53,472 nt of DNA from positions 1 through 53,472 of the forward strand of contig JABDCK010000005.1 in assembly GCA_013288185.1 (NCBI GenBank), read 5' to 3'. Numbering within the stretch: position 1 is the first letter of the stretch; every line of letters begins with the position of its first letter. Below are positions 28,974 to 38,343 of this stretch, in pieces. The notes beneath the pieces are model-generated. The model worked only from the letters and a program-made list of their open reading frames with translations. It was not told the origin of the DNA and ran no database searches. The position numbers and the translations under genes are program-made. The stretch comes from Gammaproteobacteria bacterium. GTDB lineage: Bacteria; Pseudomonadota; Gammaproteobacteria; Berkiellales; Berkiellaceae.

Positions 28974-29090
28974 GCGCGTTAATGGAAGCAATCATTGATA
29001 ACTATATAACTTAGTTGCGCTTCAGCTTTGAATCGGTGAAAATACAAAATTAACTTCAGTTGGCGGTACAGGGCAGATTAAGGAAGTAAT

Positions 29091-30110
29091 GTGTTCAACA
29101 ACCAAAAAATTCTCATAACCGGTGGAACAGGGTCATTTGGGAAAGCTTTTGTTAAATATCTGCTTACGCATTATAGGCCGAAAAATGTAATCATATATTC
29201 TCGTGATGAATTAAAGCAATTTGAAATGCAGCAAGAATTCCAACATTCAAAGCTGCAATTTATTATTGGTGATGTCAGAGATGCTTGTCGCTTAAACACG
29301 GCACTGCATGGTGTGGATCTCGTTGTACATGCCGCTGCATTAAAACAAATTCCTACAGCGGAAATGAATCCCATGGAATGCATCAATACCAATGTAATGG
29401 GTGCACAAAATGTCATCAACGCAGCTCTCCATCATGAAATATCAAAAGTCATCGCCCTTTCAACGGATAAAGCCACGAGCCCTGCCAATCTTTATGGTGC
29501 GACAAAACTTGCCGCTGATAGACTATTTATCGCTGCCAATAATATTGTAGGAGATAGAAAAACCCGATTTTCCATTGTACGCTACGGCAATGTGATGGGA
29601 TCTCGTGGTTCAGTGATCCCCTTTTTTAAGCAGCTATTAGCCAAAGGTGCTAAAGAGCTACCAGTCACGGATCCCAGAATGACCCGTTTTTGGATTACGC
29701 TAGAGCATGGGGTCGATTTTGTTGCCAAATCCTTTCACCGCATGCATGGGGGAGAAATCTTTATCCCCAAACTGCCATCAGCAGGTATCATGGATATTAT
29801 TAAAGCCATTTCCCCAGAGTTAAAAACTAGAAATATTGGCATTAGAACTGGGGAAAAGCTGCATGAGTTACTATGCACCCGAGATGATGCCAGAATGACA
29901 TTGGAATTTTTAGATCACTATGTGATTAAGCCAGGGATCAATTGTAGCTTTGCAGCAGATTATGCATTAAATGGTCTAAATGAATGCGGTACAAATGTGA
30001 AAGATGGATTTGAATACAGTTCAGAGACTAATCAATGGTATTTAGATGTGGAAGAAATTCAAGATTTAATAGCTGAAAAAAAACGTTGTGAATCAAAGCA
30101 GTTTTCTTAA
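29091..30110 (+). CDS. pseB: UDP-GlcNAc 4,6-dehydratase (C5-inverting), PseB-like
   Basis: SDR-family enzyme expected to convert UDP-GlcNAc to the UDP-2-acetamido-2,6-dideoxy-L-arabino-hexos-4-ulose intermediate. The 339-residue product has the NAD motif ITGGTGSFGKAF near residues 9-20, SRDELKQFEMQQEF, HAAALKQIPTAE, LSTDKATSPANLYGATK with the active-site Tyr-x-x-x-Lys, and TDPRMTRFWITLE. These fit PseB more closely than CapD/FnlA (which read SRDEKKQDDM). The start is GTG 29091 with AAGGAAG upstream. No pseC, pseH, pseG, pseI or pseF is in the window, so the product may instead feed the reductase and 2-epimerase encoded at 40446-42394. The stop overlaps the next gene by 23 bases. Confidence 0.88.
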   Translation: MFNNQKILITGGTGSFGKAFVKYLLTHYRPKNVIIYSRDELKQFEMQQEFQHSKLQFIIGDVRDACRLNTALHGVDLVVHAAALKQIPTAEMNPMECINTNVMGAQNVINAALHHEISKVIALSTDKATSPANLYGATKLAADRLFIAANNIVGDRKTRFSIVRYGNVMGSRGSVIPFFKQLLAKGAKELPVTDPRMTRFWITLEHGVDFVAKSFHRMHGGEIFIPKLPSAGIMDIIKAISPELKTRNIGIRTGEKLHELLCTRDDARMTLEFLDHYVIKPGINCSFAADYALNGLNECGTNVKDGFEYSSETNQWYLDVEEIQDLIAEKKRCESKQFS

Positions 30111-31320
30111 TGCGAATAAATTTGCAGAGGTTCTTTTAGTTCTATTTGCGTTTTCAATTCCACTTTCTACGACGCTTACTTGCGGTTGCATGTATCTTAT
30201 TGTGCTCCTTTGGTTGTTTAGCAAAGGTTTCTCCTCAAGATGGCATTTTTATGTCAATTACCCACTTATCAAACCTATCTTACTTTTAATATTAGTGAGT
30301 TTTGTTGGATTATTTTATTCAACTGGCAGTGAGAAGGAATGCTTTTCCTCTTTCTGTCATATTGCAAAATTAAGTTTTATTCCCATTTTGGCGTATTATC
30401 TCCAGGACAATCAGAATAAAGCTAAAAAATATATTTTAGTAGTATTTATTGCAGCTTTGCTTTTTACCGTGATTTGTACCTTTTTAAAAATTTATGCACA
30501 TATCCCTATTGGGCGAAGAACCTATGGTTATGATGTATTTAAAAATCATATTGTGATTAGTTATTTTATGGCAGTTTCCTTATTTATTTTGTATGTTTGG
30601 TATACAGAATTAAAAAAATACAAATTGCCAATTTTTTTCTTCATGGGCTTGATTTCATATTATTTGATTTTCTTAAACTTGGGTAGAATTGGTTATGTCA
30701 TGCTATTTTCCAGTTTTATCGTTTTGGCTTGGCGTAAATATCAGCATAAAGGTATTTTATGGTGTAGCCTGATAGTATCTTTTGTGACGGTTTTTTCCTA
30801 TTACAGCTCTGAAACCTTTGCTAGGCGTATTACAGAAGTTTATAATGAGTCTCAATTATACTTTCAAGGTAAGACAGTTTCGTCAATAGGTGCGCGCTTA
30901 GAGTTTATGTCCAATAGTGTAAAAATATTTTTAGACAATCCAATTATGGGAACGGGGACCGGCAGCTTTAAATCACAATATGAGGAATATTACCAAGGAC
31001 GAGTGCATAAAATAACGAACAATCCACACAACCAATATTTAAATACCGCAGTTGAGCTTGGTTTGATAGGTTTATTATTTTTAGGATGGCTATTTTACCG
31101 TCAATGGCAATTAACGTGCCAATTAAAGGGGGTTAATTTAATTTTAGCGCAAAGTATATTACTTTCCTTTTTTGTAGGATGTTTTTTTAATTCATGGCTT
31201 AGAAATTTTACAGAAGGTCATTTTTATTATTTAATGACAGCCTATTTTATTCCGCCCGCATGTCAAATGGCCAAAGTAAGATCTTCTAACCTCCAAAGCC
31301 CTAAACATTTATCCATATAG
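30088..31320 (+). CDS. O-antigen ligase / polymerase-like membrane protein (WaaL family)
   Basis: A 410-residue polytopic inner-membrane protein with about 10-12 hydrophobic segments. The large periplasmic loop lies around residues 245-335 and contains GARLEFMSNSVKIFLDNPIMGTGTGSF and NNPHNQYLNTAVELGLIGLL; the (N)PHNxYL motif with its conserved His is the hallmark of the Wzy_C/WaaL family. It would attach undecaprenyl-linked polysaccharide to lipid A-core. Because the locus exports by an ABC transporter, a ligase role fits better than a Wzy polymerase role. The start is GTG 30088 inside pseB. The 3' end overlaps the convergent glycosyltransferase gene by 58 bases. Confidence 0.8.
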   Translation: MNQSSFLNANKFAEVLLVLFAFSIPLSTTLTCGCMYLIVLLWLFSKGFSSRWHFYVNYPLIKPILLLILVSFVGLFYSTGSEKECFSSFCHIAKLSFIPILAYYLQDNQNKAKKYILVVFIAALLFTVICTFLKIYAHIPIGRRTYGYDVFKNHIVISYFMAVSLFILYVWYTELKKYKLPIFFFMGLISYYLIFLNLGRIGYVMLFSSFIVLAWRKYQHKGILWCSLIVSFVTVFSYYSSETFARRITEVYNESQLYFQGKTVSSIGARLEFMSNSVKIFLDNPIMGTGTGSFKSQYEEYYQGRVHKITNNPHNQYLNTAVELGLIGLLFLGWLFYRQWQLTCQLKGVNLILAQSILLSFFVGCFFNSWLRNFTEGHFYYLMTAYFIPPACQMAKVRSSNLQSPKHLSI

Positions 31321-34211
31321 TGACCGTCACCTTCAGAGCAGTTCTCATTTATTAAATATAAAGGTGGGGGAAAATTAAATGGTGGTAATTGTAAGTTAAG
31401 CGGTCTCCAAAATCTAGTTTCTAAATCAGAATTAAGATCACGTTGACTGTAAGTGGTTACAAGTAAATAAGTTGCTCCAGAGTTTTTAAAGTTTTTTAAA
31501 ACATTAATGGAATCTTCAAAAGAAAGATGTACCAGGCAATCCCTTGAAAAAATAAGATCAGCTTTAGGAAGGGGATCTGTAACTAAATTTAAACATTTAA
31601 AAGTGGTTGTTTCATTTCCATATTTTTTTTTATTAATATCAATTAATGCTTGAACTATGTCTAACCCAATATAGCTTCTAACGCCTAATTGAGTTTCTCT
31701 CATCCAATACCAATCGCCGCAAGCGGCATCTAAAAATGATTTAATATGGAATTGTTTTAATAGCCCAGGTATTTCCTTACGAATGATAGCAGTTTGCTCT
31801 AAATTAGAACCTTCGCCTGAACGGGATTGCGCGCCTTCAAATAAATTATTTTTATATATTTGAGTAAATTTCTCATGCAAATGTAGATTAAGCAAAGAAT
31901 CTCTTTGCGATTTTTTATCAGGCGGCATTAAAAATAATTTTATACGCTCTTTTATAGAGATTGACGGATAGCTTTTCAATGCTAATCTTAAAGAGTTCTT
32001 TAGTTTCAGCCTTATGTAAGAGGGGAGAAATTTTCGTATTGGTTTAACAATAAAATGCAGAAACACCCCTTGCATTAAAATGCATTGTGACAATATAATC
32101 TCTCTAAATTTCACATTGACACTGTGTTGAATTGATAAACATGCAGCAGTCCAGCCTGCTGGGAAATACCCTCTATACCACATACTGGATGCAAGTTGTG
32201 CATACGCTAAGCAAGGAGAACAACCTCCTCCTTGTTGAACTTCATGTAAGGAAAGATTTTTGGTAAAATGCGCTAATAATTTGTTACATTCATATAATGC
32301 CGTTTTAGCCATAGTATGCGTGCCTTGTTGAATATGATGGCGGGCTTTTACCAATGGTTCGGGTAAATGAATAAATTTATAATATTCTGCTATACGAAAC
32401 CATAAATCATAATCTTGGGTAGTTAACAATTTTTCATTGAAAGTGCCACAGACTAAAAAAGCAGAGGTGGGAATGAGCAATGTACATCCATGGAGGGCAT
32501 TCTGAAAAGTTATCCAAAATCTAAAATTTTCTGGACTAATATTTTTCATTTTCATGATTGTACAGTTATGAGCGTCAGTTGTAAAAGCTGAATAATCACT
32601 GTAGATCACAGTATTGGCGCAATTCAATTTAAATAAAAAATCAATCTGCTTAGAAATTTTATCTTCTGTATATAAATCATCATGACTTAGCCATGAAAAA
32701 TAGTCTCCTGTCATTTCACGTAAGGCTACATTCAAGGCGCTGGCTACTCCGTCATTGGATGCCTTATTAAAAAAACGAATTTTTTCTCCGTAAGATAATG
32801 CAATTTTCTCTGTTTCACCATTGTCATTTGAACCATCATTAATGACTAAAACTTCTATATTGTGATAAGATTGCGCTAAAGCACTATCAATCGCTTCCTT
32901 TAAATAATTTGCTCCATTGTAAACGGGAATAATAATGGAAACTTTAGGGTTTTCATGTAAAACATGAACATCTTTGTAGTAATCTAGCTTGTTTAAATAT
33001 TCTTTGGTAAGTTCATATTTGTATTCTAAAAATTGATAAAAATTTTCTTGCATTTTTTCAAGCGTAAAATCACGAAAGAAACAGTGAGTGCCATTTTTGG
33101 CAATTTGCGCATACTGTTTTGGATCTGAAATAACTTGCTCAAGAATTTGAATAATATGCTTAGAATCTAATGATTCGCATAAATATCCAGCTTGATATTT
33201 TTTAAGATATTGCGTGGGTGATGCATAAGCAGGAGCATGACAAAAAACAGGTCTGCCCGCAGCAAAATAAGACACTAATTTTGAAGGAAATGAATTCTCT
33301 GCCTCTTGATAAAATTTTTGGGAGAACCAATAGGGAAGATATAAAAGATCAGATTCTGCTAATAGTCTGATGGTGTCAGATTGTGATTGCCATCCCAAAT
33401 ATTCAAAATTTCTGGGTTTTTGAGAATATAATGCAAAGTAATTAGCAAGCACTCTAATGCGTATGCGGCGATTTTGAATGACCCAATTTATTTCATCTAA
33501 TGTACCTATTAAAGCATCCCATTCAGTCGTTGCATAGATTTGTCCAGCAATGGCTATTATAAATTCATTTTCAGAATTAAATGTGGTGGCGGGGGATCTC
33601 GCCAAGTCTGTTGAAAGGCTAGAAATAAGAGGAAGATTTTTTACGCCATAATGATGAGTATAATTTTCTGACATTTTCCACGAAGCAGTTGCGCACGATT
33701 TACTATGAAGTAACACCTTATCAAATTCTGCAAGCAGCTTTTTCTTCGTTATTGTGTCTATATGATTGGACCTTAACCACCATTCAAATGGATCCCATAC
33801 TTGAGTATAAAGCGGTAAATTCAACTTTAATGATAATTTTCTAGCAAGTCGAATTATGGTTTGTCCCTGCAGTACCACCCACAAAATATCAACTTTTTGT
33901 TCAGCTGCAAAATCAGCAATTTGGGGTAACAATTTATACTTTACCGTTAATGACTGCTTATATTCAAATAGGAAAGTTAAAATGTTACCGATAAATTTAA
34001 GACGCGTTTTAAAACCAGATTCTCTAGGTTTTTTCAGGAGCAATCGAGGAATTGCTTTAAGATCTTCCGGAATTTTAGGGGTAAGATGTGGATTAATGAT
34101 AGCACATAAGGCAATTTGATTATGAGGTAAAAAGCGCACCAAGCTATTTAACACTAACCCAGCAGTATATTCATAACAAGGCGGTATATCAGTTAATAAT
34201 AACACTTTCAT
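31263..34211 (-). CDS. Three-domain glycosyltransferase-glycosyltransferase-methyltransferase fusion
   Basis: A 982-residue cytoplasmic protein. Residues 1-400 resemble a GT-B glycosyltransferase (MKVLLLTDIPPCYEYTAGL; late FPSKLVSYFAAGRPVFCH). Residues about 420-700 are a GT-A/GT2 domain (NPKVSIIIPVYNGANYLKEA, then LVINDGSNDN and SWLSHDDLY with the metal-binding acidic pair). Residues about 790-982 are a class-I SAM methyltransferase (SFLDAACGDWYWM, then YIGLDIV and IFSRDCLVHLS). The fusion probably adds two sugars and methylates one, or builds a capped unit of the surface polysaccharide. The end overlaps the ligase gene on the opposite strand; the start overlaps the upstream GT gene by 4 bases. 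Confidence 0.82.
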   Translation of the reverse strand: MKVLLLTDIPPCYEYTAGLVLNSLVRFLPHNQIALCAIINPHLTPKIPEDLKAIPRLLLKKPRESGFKTRLKFIGNILTFLFEYKQSLTVKYKLLPQIADFAAEQKVDILWVVLQGQTIIRLARKLSLKLNLPLYTQVWDPFEWWLRSNHIDTITKKKLLAEFDKVLLHSKSCATASWKMSENYTHHYGVKNLPLISSLSTDLARSPATTFNSENEFIIAIAGQIYATTEWDALIGTLDEINWVIQNRRIRIRVLANYFALYSQKPRNFEYLGWQSQSDTIRLLAESDLLYLPYWFSQKFYQEAENSFPSKLVSYFAAGRPVFCHAPAYASPTQYLKKYQAGYLCESLDSKHIIQILEQVISDPKQYAQIAKNGTHCFFRDFTLEKMQENFYQFLEYKYELTKEYLNKLDYYKDVHVLHENPKVSIIIPVYNGANYLKEAIDSALAQSYHNIEVLVINDGSNDNGETEKIALSYGEKIRFFNKASNDGVASALNVALREMTGDYFSWLSHDDLYTEDKISKQIDFLFKLNCANTVIYSDYSAFTTDAHNCTIMKMKNISPENFRFWITFQNALHGCTLLIPTSAFLVCGTFNEKLLTTQDYDLWFRIAEYYKFIHLPEPLVKARHHIQQGTHTMAKTALYECNKLLAHFTKNLSLHEVQQGGGCSPCLAYAQLASSMWYRGYFPAGWTAACLSIQHSVNVKFREIILSQCILMQGVFLHFIVKPIRKFLPSYIRLKLKNSLRLALKSYPSISIKERIKLFLMPPDKKSQRDSLLNLHLHEKFTQIYKNNLFEGAQSRSGEGSNLEQTAIIRKEIPGLLKQFHIKSFLDAACGDWYWMRETQLGVRSYIGLDIVQALIDINKKKYGNETTTFKCLNLVTDPLPKADLIFSRDCLVHLSFEDSINVLKNFKNSGATYLLVTTYSQRDLNSDLETRFWRPLNLQLPPFNFPPPLYLINENCSEGDGHYMDKCLGLWRLEDLTLAI

Positions 34212-35422
34212 CTTTGGGATACCTCTTCATATACTTGGGCTATTCTTTTGGAATATAATTCATCTGAATAAAATTGTTCAGCAATTTTTCTGCCTTTTTG
34301 GCCTCTATTTTGTCTTTCATCTGGATTGTCTATCAATCTTGTTAAGGCTGTTGCAAGTGCACCAGAATCTCGTGCAGGGACTGACAGTCCTACAGAAGGA
34401 GCAAAAGTTACTTCGGGTAATGACCCTACATCAAAAACAACGACTGGCTTAGCGCATGCTAGGGCTTCAATTGCCATCATTCCAAAGGCTTCTGCCGTTG
34501 AAGGCATTAAAAAGATATCAGATGCGGCAAGCGCATCTCTTACCAGCACTTGATCATTACTCCAGCCTAATTCAATGATTTGAAATTTATCAGCAAATTG
34601 CTTCACCGTGTCATAGCAATTCAATGTTAATAAACATATTCGCTGATGGGTTTTAATTTTTTCTAGTGCCGCAAGAATATAAGGGAGTCCTTTGAAAGGC
34701 GTATTAAGTGCTCGAAAGCAGATTACTATGGTATCATTTGAAATATTAAATCTTTGTCTCGCACTTTGAGTAGTGAGAGGAGTAAAAAAATTGAGATCAA
34801 TTCCAAAAGGAACTAAATGAATTTTTTTATCTTCAAATAAAGGGGAATTTTCAACCATATTCTGCATCCATTTTGAGGCAACAATGATATCAAATTTTGA
34901 TTTTTTGTATATTATACGTTTATAGTCAAAGAGCAAGCGGGTATTATCACGCAAAAGTGAAAAATCTACTTTTAGATCCGGGCATTTACCGCAGCCAATT
35001 TTCCAACGTTGGCAATCCATTGGGTAAATGCAATGACCGGTCATTGCCCATGGATCGTGTAGTGTCCAGACTGTAGGCTTTAATCGTGTTAGTTTGGGTA
35101 AAGAACAGAGACTAAAATATCCCGAATGGATGATATGTAAATGAATTAGGTCAGCTTCTTTAAATGCAGGTAAACGCATAATTTGTGAAGCATGAGGATA
35201 TAATATTGATTGTAAAGAGAGTTTAGCTTCTAGATGCCCAGCCAATTTATTAATTTTTTTAGTCCATTTTCCATTTAAAGTTAAAATTTCAGGATTTTCA
35301 GTATCCTTTTGCCAAATAAAATGGCGGGAGTTTATTCCATAAGATTCTAGTTGCTTAGTGATTGATAAACCATTAAATCTTCTGCCTGGAGACTCATATC
35401 CATTTATTTGTAAAACATTCAT
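34208..35422 (-). CDS. Glycosyltransferase family 4
   Basis: A 404-residue GT-B enzyme. The N-terminus MNVLQINGYESPGRRFNGLS resembles family-4 enzymes that act on lipid-linked sugars. The C-terminal donor domain has ICFRALNTPFKGLPYILAALE, then MPSTAEAFGMMAIEALACAKPVVVFDVGSLPE (about 310-341) with the conserved E-x7-E. A Cys-rich stretch, CIYPMDCQRWKIGCGKCPDL (about 131-150), is common in family-4 enzymes of WcaL/colanic-acid type. I chose ATG 35422 over 35500 because the longer form begins inside the preceding GT2 gene and adds non-family sequence. It overlaps that gene's end by 29 bases. Confidence 0.88.
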   Translation of the reverse strand: MNVLQINGYESPGRRFNGLSITKQLESYGINSRHFIWQKDTENPEILTLNGKWTKKINKLAGHLEAKLSLQSILYPHASQIMRLPAFKEADLIHLHIIHSGYFSLCSLPKLTRLKPTVWTLHDPWAMTGHCIYPMDCQRWKIGCGKCPDLKVDFSLLRDNTRLLFDYKRIIYKKSKFDIIVASKWMQNMVENSPLFEDKKIHLVPFGIDLNFFTPLTTQSARQRFNISNDTIVICFRALNTPFKGLPYILAALEKIKTHQRICLLTLNCYDTVKQFADKFQIIELGWSNDQVLVRDALAASDIFLMPSTAEAFGMMAIEALACAKPVVVFDVGSLPEVTFAPSVGLSVPARDSGALATALTRLIDNPDERQNRGQKGRKIAEQFYSDELYSKRIAQVYEEVSQR

Positions 35423-36284
35423 AGCAGTATTCCTTGATTTTATAGAGAAAACAATATTGATAGGCATGCTGTAAGAAATCATGGCTATGAACGTCTCCAT
35501 CAGGAACCCGTCTTAAAGCGTGCGCATAATAGTAATAGAGACCACCAATTCTCCAATTGAACAGTAGCAAATTAGTTTTTTTATCTTCATTTAATATTTT
35601 TGCTACATAGTAGTGTACCGCATTGACAAGCTGCTGTGCATTTTGCATTTTTATATCATTACCTGCGTGAGTTCTTAGTTTACAAGTGTAAACATCAATA
35701 GCATCTATAGGCGTTATTTTTGATATTCTACGCCATAAATCAGTATCCTCGAATCGATACATTTTCTCATCAAATCCGCCCGCTTTTAAAATTATATTAC
35801 GTCTAAGCATGACAGTGGGTAGCGTAATAGTAACCGGGATAAAAAAGGCAATTTTATGGTAAATGGAGCCAGATACTTTTGCTTTATATTGGTGGGATAT
35901 AAAATTTCCATTATCATCAATACAGTATGCTGATGTATAAATCATTCCTACTTTTGGGTGGGTATCTAAGTAGCTTATTTGTAAAGCAAGCTTATGCATG
36001 AGGTATAAATCATCGGAATCCAGAAAAGCAATATATTGCCCTTTTGATAAATGTAAACCCACATTTCGTGCATGTGATCTTCCGTGATTTTCTTGCTTTA
36101 TATATCGTAATCTAGGATCTTGAAATGATTCTATCATTATGTGAGTATTATCAGTGGAGCCATCATCAATTACAATAATTTCAAAATCACAATAGGTTTG
36201 TTCAAGAACAGATATTATCGCTTCTTTTAAATATTTTTCACGATTATAGGTAGCAACAATAACGCTCACTTTAGGAGACAGCAT
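35394..36284 (-). CDS. Glycosyltransferase family 2
   Basis: A 296-residue GT-A enzyme with the family-2 start VSVIVATYNREKYLKEAI (residues 6-23), IIVIDDGSTDNT (about 36-47), NVGLHLSKGQYIAFLDSDDLY with the DxD metal site near 93-97, and a FEDTDLWRRI catalytic-base segment near 180. It is soluble, with no membrane segment. It probably transfers one sugar of the O-chain. The donor and linkage cannot be read from sequence. It follows the methyltransferase gene by 7 bases. Confidence 0.9.
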   Translation of the reverse strand: MLSPKVSVIVATYNREKYLKEAIISVLEQTYCDFEIIVIDDGSTDNTHIMIESFQDPRLRYIKQENHGRSHARNVGLHLSKGQYIAFLDSDDLYLMHKLALQISYLDTHPKVGMIYTSAYCIDDNGNFISHQYKAKVSGSIYHKIAFFIPVTITLPTVMLRRNIILKAGGFDEKMYRFEDTDLWRRISKITPIDAIDVYTCKLRTHAGNDIKMQNAQQLVNAVHYYVAKILNEDKKTNLLLFNWRIGGLYYYYAHALRRVPDGDVHSHDFLQHAYQYCFLYKIKEYCYECFTNKWI

Positions 36285-36291
36285 AAATCAA

Positions 36292-38343
36292 TTATTTTCC
36301 TAACAACCTCATGGGAATCAAGAAGCTTTTTATAAATTTAATCAATCGCATACTTTTTGAGTTCAATAGTGCGGAATATGATTTTTTTAAATCTTCAACA
36401 GCATCTATTAATTGAGATTTTTTAAAAGATAATTCAGTATTTTCCTCTTTGAGTGCTTGGTATTGCGAAAATAGCGCGGTATTTTCGTTTTTGAGAGTTT
36501 GATTTTGCGATTGCAATGCAGCATTTTCATCTTTGCGTGCTTGAACTTGTGAAAATAATTCAGTGTTTTCATCTTGGGTAGTTTGCTTTTGCGATTGCAA
36601 TGCGGTATTTTCCTCTTTGAGTGCTTGGTATTGCAAAACTAACGCAGCATTATCATCTTTGAGTGCTTGATGTTGTAATTGCTGATTTCTTGCATACTTT
36701 TCAAGGTTTTCTTGATATAATTTTGCTTTATAAGAAACATAGGTTTGAACTAAGTGTTCAATATATTTGACATTTGAGAGTGCTATTTGCGTGGTTTCAT
36801 GGTAGAGTGCCATTAATTGAATTCTATTCCCCCATTCCTCGGATAAAACATGCAACTGATAATTTAAGCTTTGAAGGAGTTGAATGACCATATGACAGGC
36901 AAAAACATTGTGAATCTCAATAAATAAAATTGGTTTGTGTTGCTTGAGTGTATTAATGCCACCTTGTAACAAAAGGGGTTCAGCACCTTCAATATCTATT
37001 TTAATAACATTTGGAATGAGACCCGTGTTATTAACAAAAATATCTAAAGTTTTTAATCTAATGGTTTCTTTAAAAAAACCTAAATTTTCTAATTCTGTTT
37101 GTGGAATGGCTATTTTCCCACCTTTGACTAATTGTGAAGCACTGGAATGCCCAGATTCTATATTATCACTCATAAGCATTTCTGCGTCAGATTCATTGTT
37201 AGATAAACCAATATTATATAGATAAATATTGTCCATGAGTTTTAAATTAAGTGACAAGTTAGATTTGGCGCGTAACATGTTATATTTATTGGGTTCAAAG
37301 CAGATTACCTTTCCTGATGCTTGAACAAGCGTAGAAAAATAAAGACCCGTTATTCCAACAAAACTTCCCACATCAAAAACAATATCGCCTGGTTTTATAT
37401 ATTGCTCAAAATGAGGCAGAACTTCGTCATGTTTAAAGCCATCTAGAATTGATTCATTTCCAAAAAAACGGATGCCTGTAAGCGGAGGAAATTCAAACTG
37501 TAAATATTTTATAGGCTGCTTATTGATATAAGCATATTCTAACGCATCAGGAACATATTGTTTTTTAATGGGATATTCGCTGTTATAATAATATTCCCAA
37601 AGTTTAGCATAAGGCAGGGTTAATTTGAGATCATCTTTTTGAATATTTGATTCCTCATCGTGAACAAAAATATGATTTTCCGTAATTGCGAGATAGCCAT
37701 GATCATGCATGAACGCTTGCAAAGAGATGATAGAGTATTTGTTACAATGCATTCCTTTGGTTTCCGGGATGAAATCACTGTGATCAACTCTATCAATGTG
37801 ATTTCTTTCATCAATTCCATTTGTAATTATGTCATTATCATACTTATATACAGGGGTATTGATAACAATAATCGCCCTCTTGTCTAAATGCTTTTTTAAT
37901 AGCGCTAGAATAAGAGATGCTTCATGACGGGGTATATGCTCAATTACATCAAGCATAATAACAACATTAATTTTATTTGCAATTTTATCAGCATGATCAT
38001 AGAGAAATTCAATTGCATCAGAACAATATATTTTTGCGATCTGTAAATTATGGTTTTCAATATATTCGCATGCGAGATCATAAGCAGGCACTGCAAAATC
38101 TATCCCTAGATAGGAAGCAATTCCTTGCTCAAAAAGATATTTAATGCTTTCTCCTCTACCAAAACCAATTTCAAAAACATGCATCTCTTTAAAATTAATT
38201 TTTTCCAATATTTGAATATCAAAGTCTCTTAAGATTGTTTCATTGCCTGCATAGTTTCCTTCTAATCCGTAACCTGCAGATGTTCCATCTGGATGCTGCC
38301 CTGTAAAATAGGTTTTAGTATATTTTTCTCTTAAATGGCCCAT
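36292..38343 (-). CDS. Methyltransferase-FkbM methyltransferase with C-terminal coiled coil: putative O-antigen chain terminator/ruler
   Basis: A 683-residue protein in three parts. Residues 1-240 form a class-I SAM methyltransferase (VFEIGFGRGESIKYLFEQG, LGIDFA, VVIMLDVIEHIPRHEASLIL). Residues about 275-530 form an FkbM-type sugar O-methyltransferase (GDIVFDVGSFVGITGLYFS, CFEPNKYN, VIKIDIEGAEPLLLQGG). Residues 551-655 are a coiled coil whose core, 560-643, is six consecutive 14-residue units such as ALKEENTALQSQKQ. The basic, hydrophobic tail (SKSMRLIKFIKSFLIPMRLL) could bind the membrane. This mirrors the design of WbdD, which caps O-antigen by methylation and measures its length with a coiled coil. 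Adjacent Wzt has a carbohydrate-binding C-terminus that could recognise the cap. Function inferred from design and context. Confidence 0.75.
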   Translation of the reverse strand: MGHLREKYTKTYFTGQHPDGTSAGYGLEGNYAGNETILRDFDIQILEKINFKEMHVFEIGFGRGESIKYLFEQGIASYLGIDFAVPAYDLACEYIENHNLQIAKIYCSDAIEFLYDHADKIANKINVVIMLDVIEHIPRHEASLILALLKKHLDKRAIIVINTPVYKYDNDIITNGIDERNHIDRVDHSDFIPETKGMHCNKYSIISLQAFMHDHGYLAITENHIFVHDEESNIQKDDLKLTLPYAKLWEYYYNSEYPIKKQYVPDALEYAYINKQPIKYLQFEFPPLTGIRFFGNESILDGFKHDEVLPHFEQYIKPGDIVFDVGSFVGITGLYFSTLVQASGKVICFEPNKYNMLRAKSNLSLNLKLMDNIYLYNIGLSNNESDAEMLMSDNIESGHSSASQLVKGGKIAIPQTELENLGFFKETIRLKTLDIFVNNTGLIPNVIKIDIEGAEPLLLQGGINTLKQHKPILFIEIHNVFACHMVIQLLQSLNYQLHVLSEEWGNRIQLMALYHETTQIALSNVKYIEHLVQTYVSYKAKLYQENLEKYARNQQLQHQALKDDNAALVLQYQALKEENTALQSQKQTTQDENTELFSQVQARKDENAALQSQNQTLKNENTALFSQYQALKEENTELSFKKSQLIDAVEDLKKSYSALLNSKSMRLIKFIKSFLIPMRLLGK
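36415..36666. repeat. Six 42-bp coding repeats (14-residue coiled-coil units)
   Basis: Six head-to-tail 42-bp units encode residues 560-643 of the methyltransferase. Each unit gives two heptads. Units 2 and 6 (ALKEENTAL and ALKEENTEL) are closest; others have diverged. Period and frame are strictly conserved, so gain or loss of a unit would lengthen or shorten the coil by 14 residues without disturbing the frame. Confidence 0.9.

Noticed and set aside
29091-30110. Calling the dehydratase FnlA/CapD because fnlC-like and reductase genes are in the locus
   Set aside because: The SRDELKQFEMQQEF and LYGATK regions follow PseB; FnlA usually has SRDEKKQDDM.
36415-36666. Regular 42-bp repeats as a CRISPR array
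   Set aside because: Units are contiguous without spacers, degenerate, and in frame with a coiled coil; no cas genes in the window.
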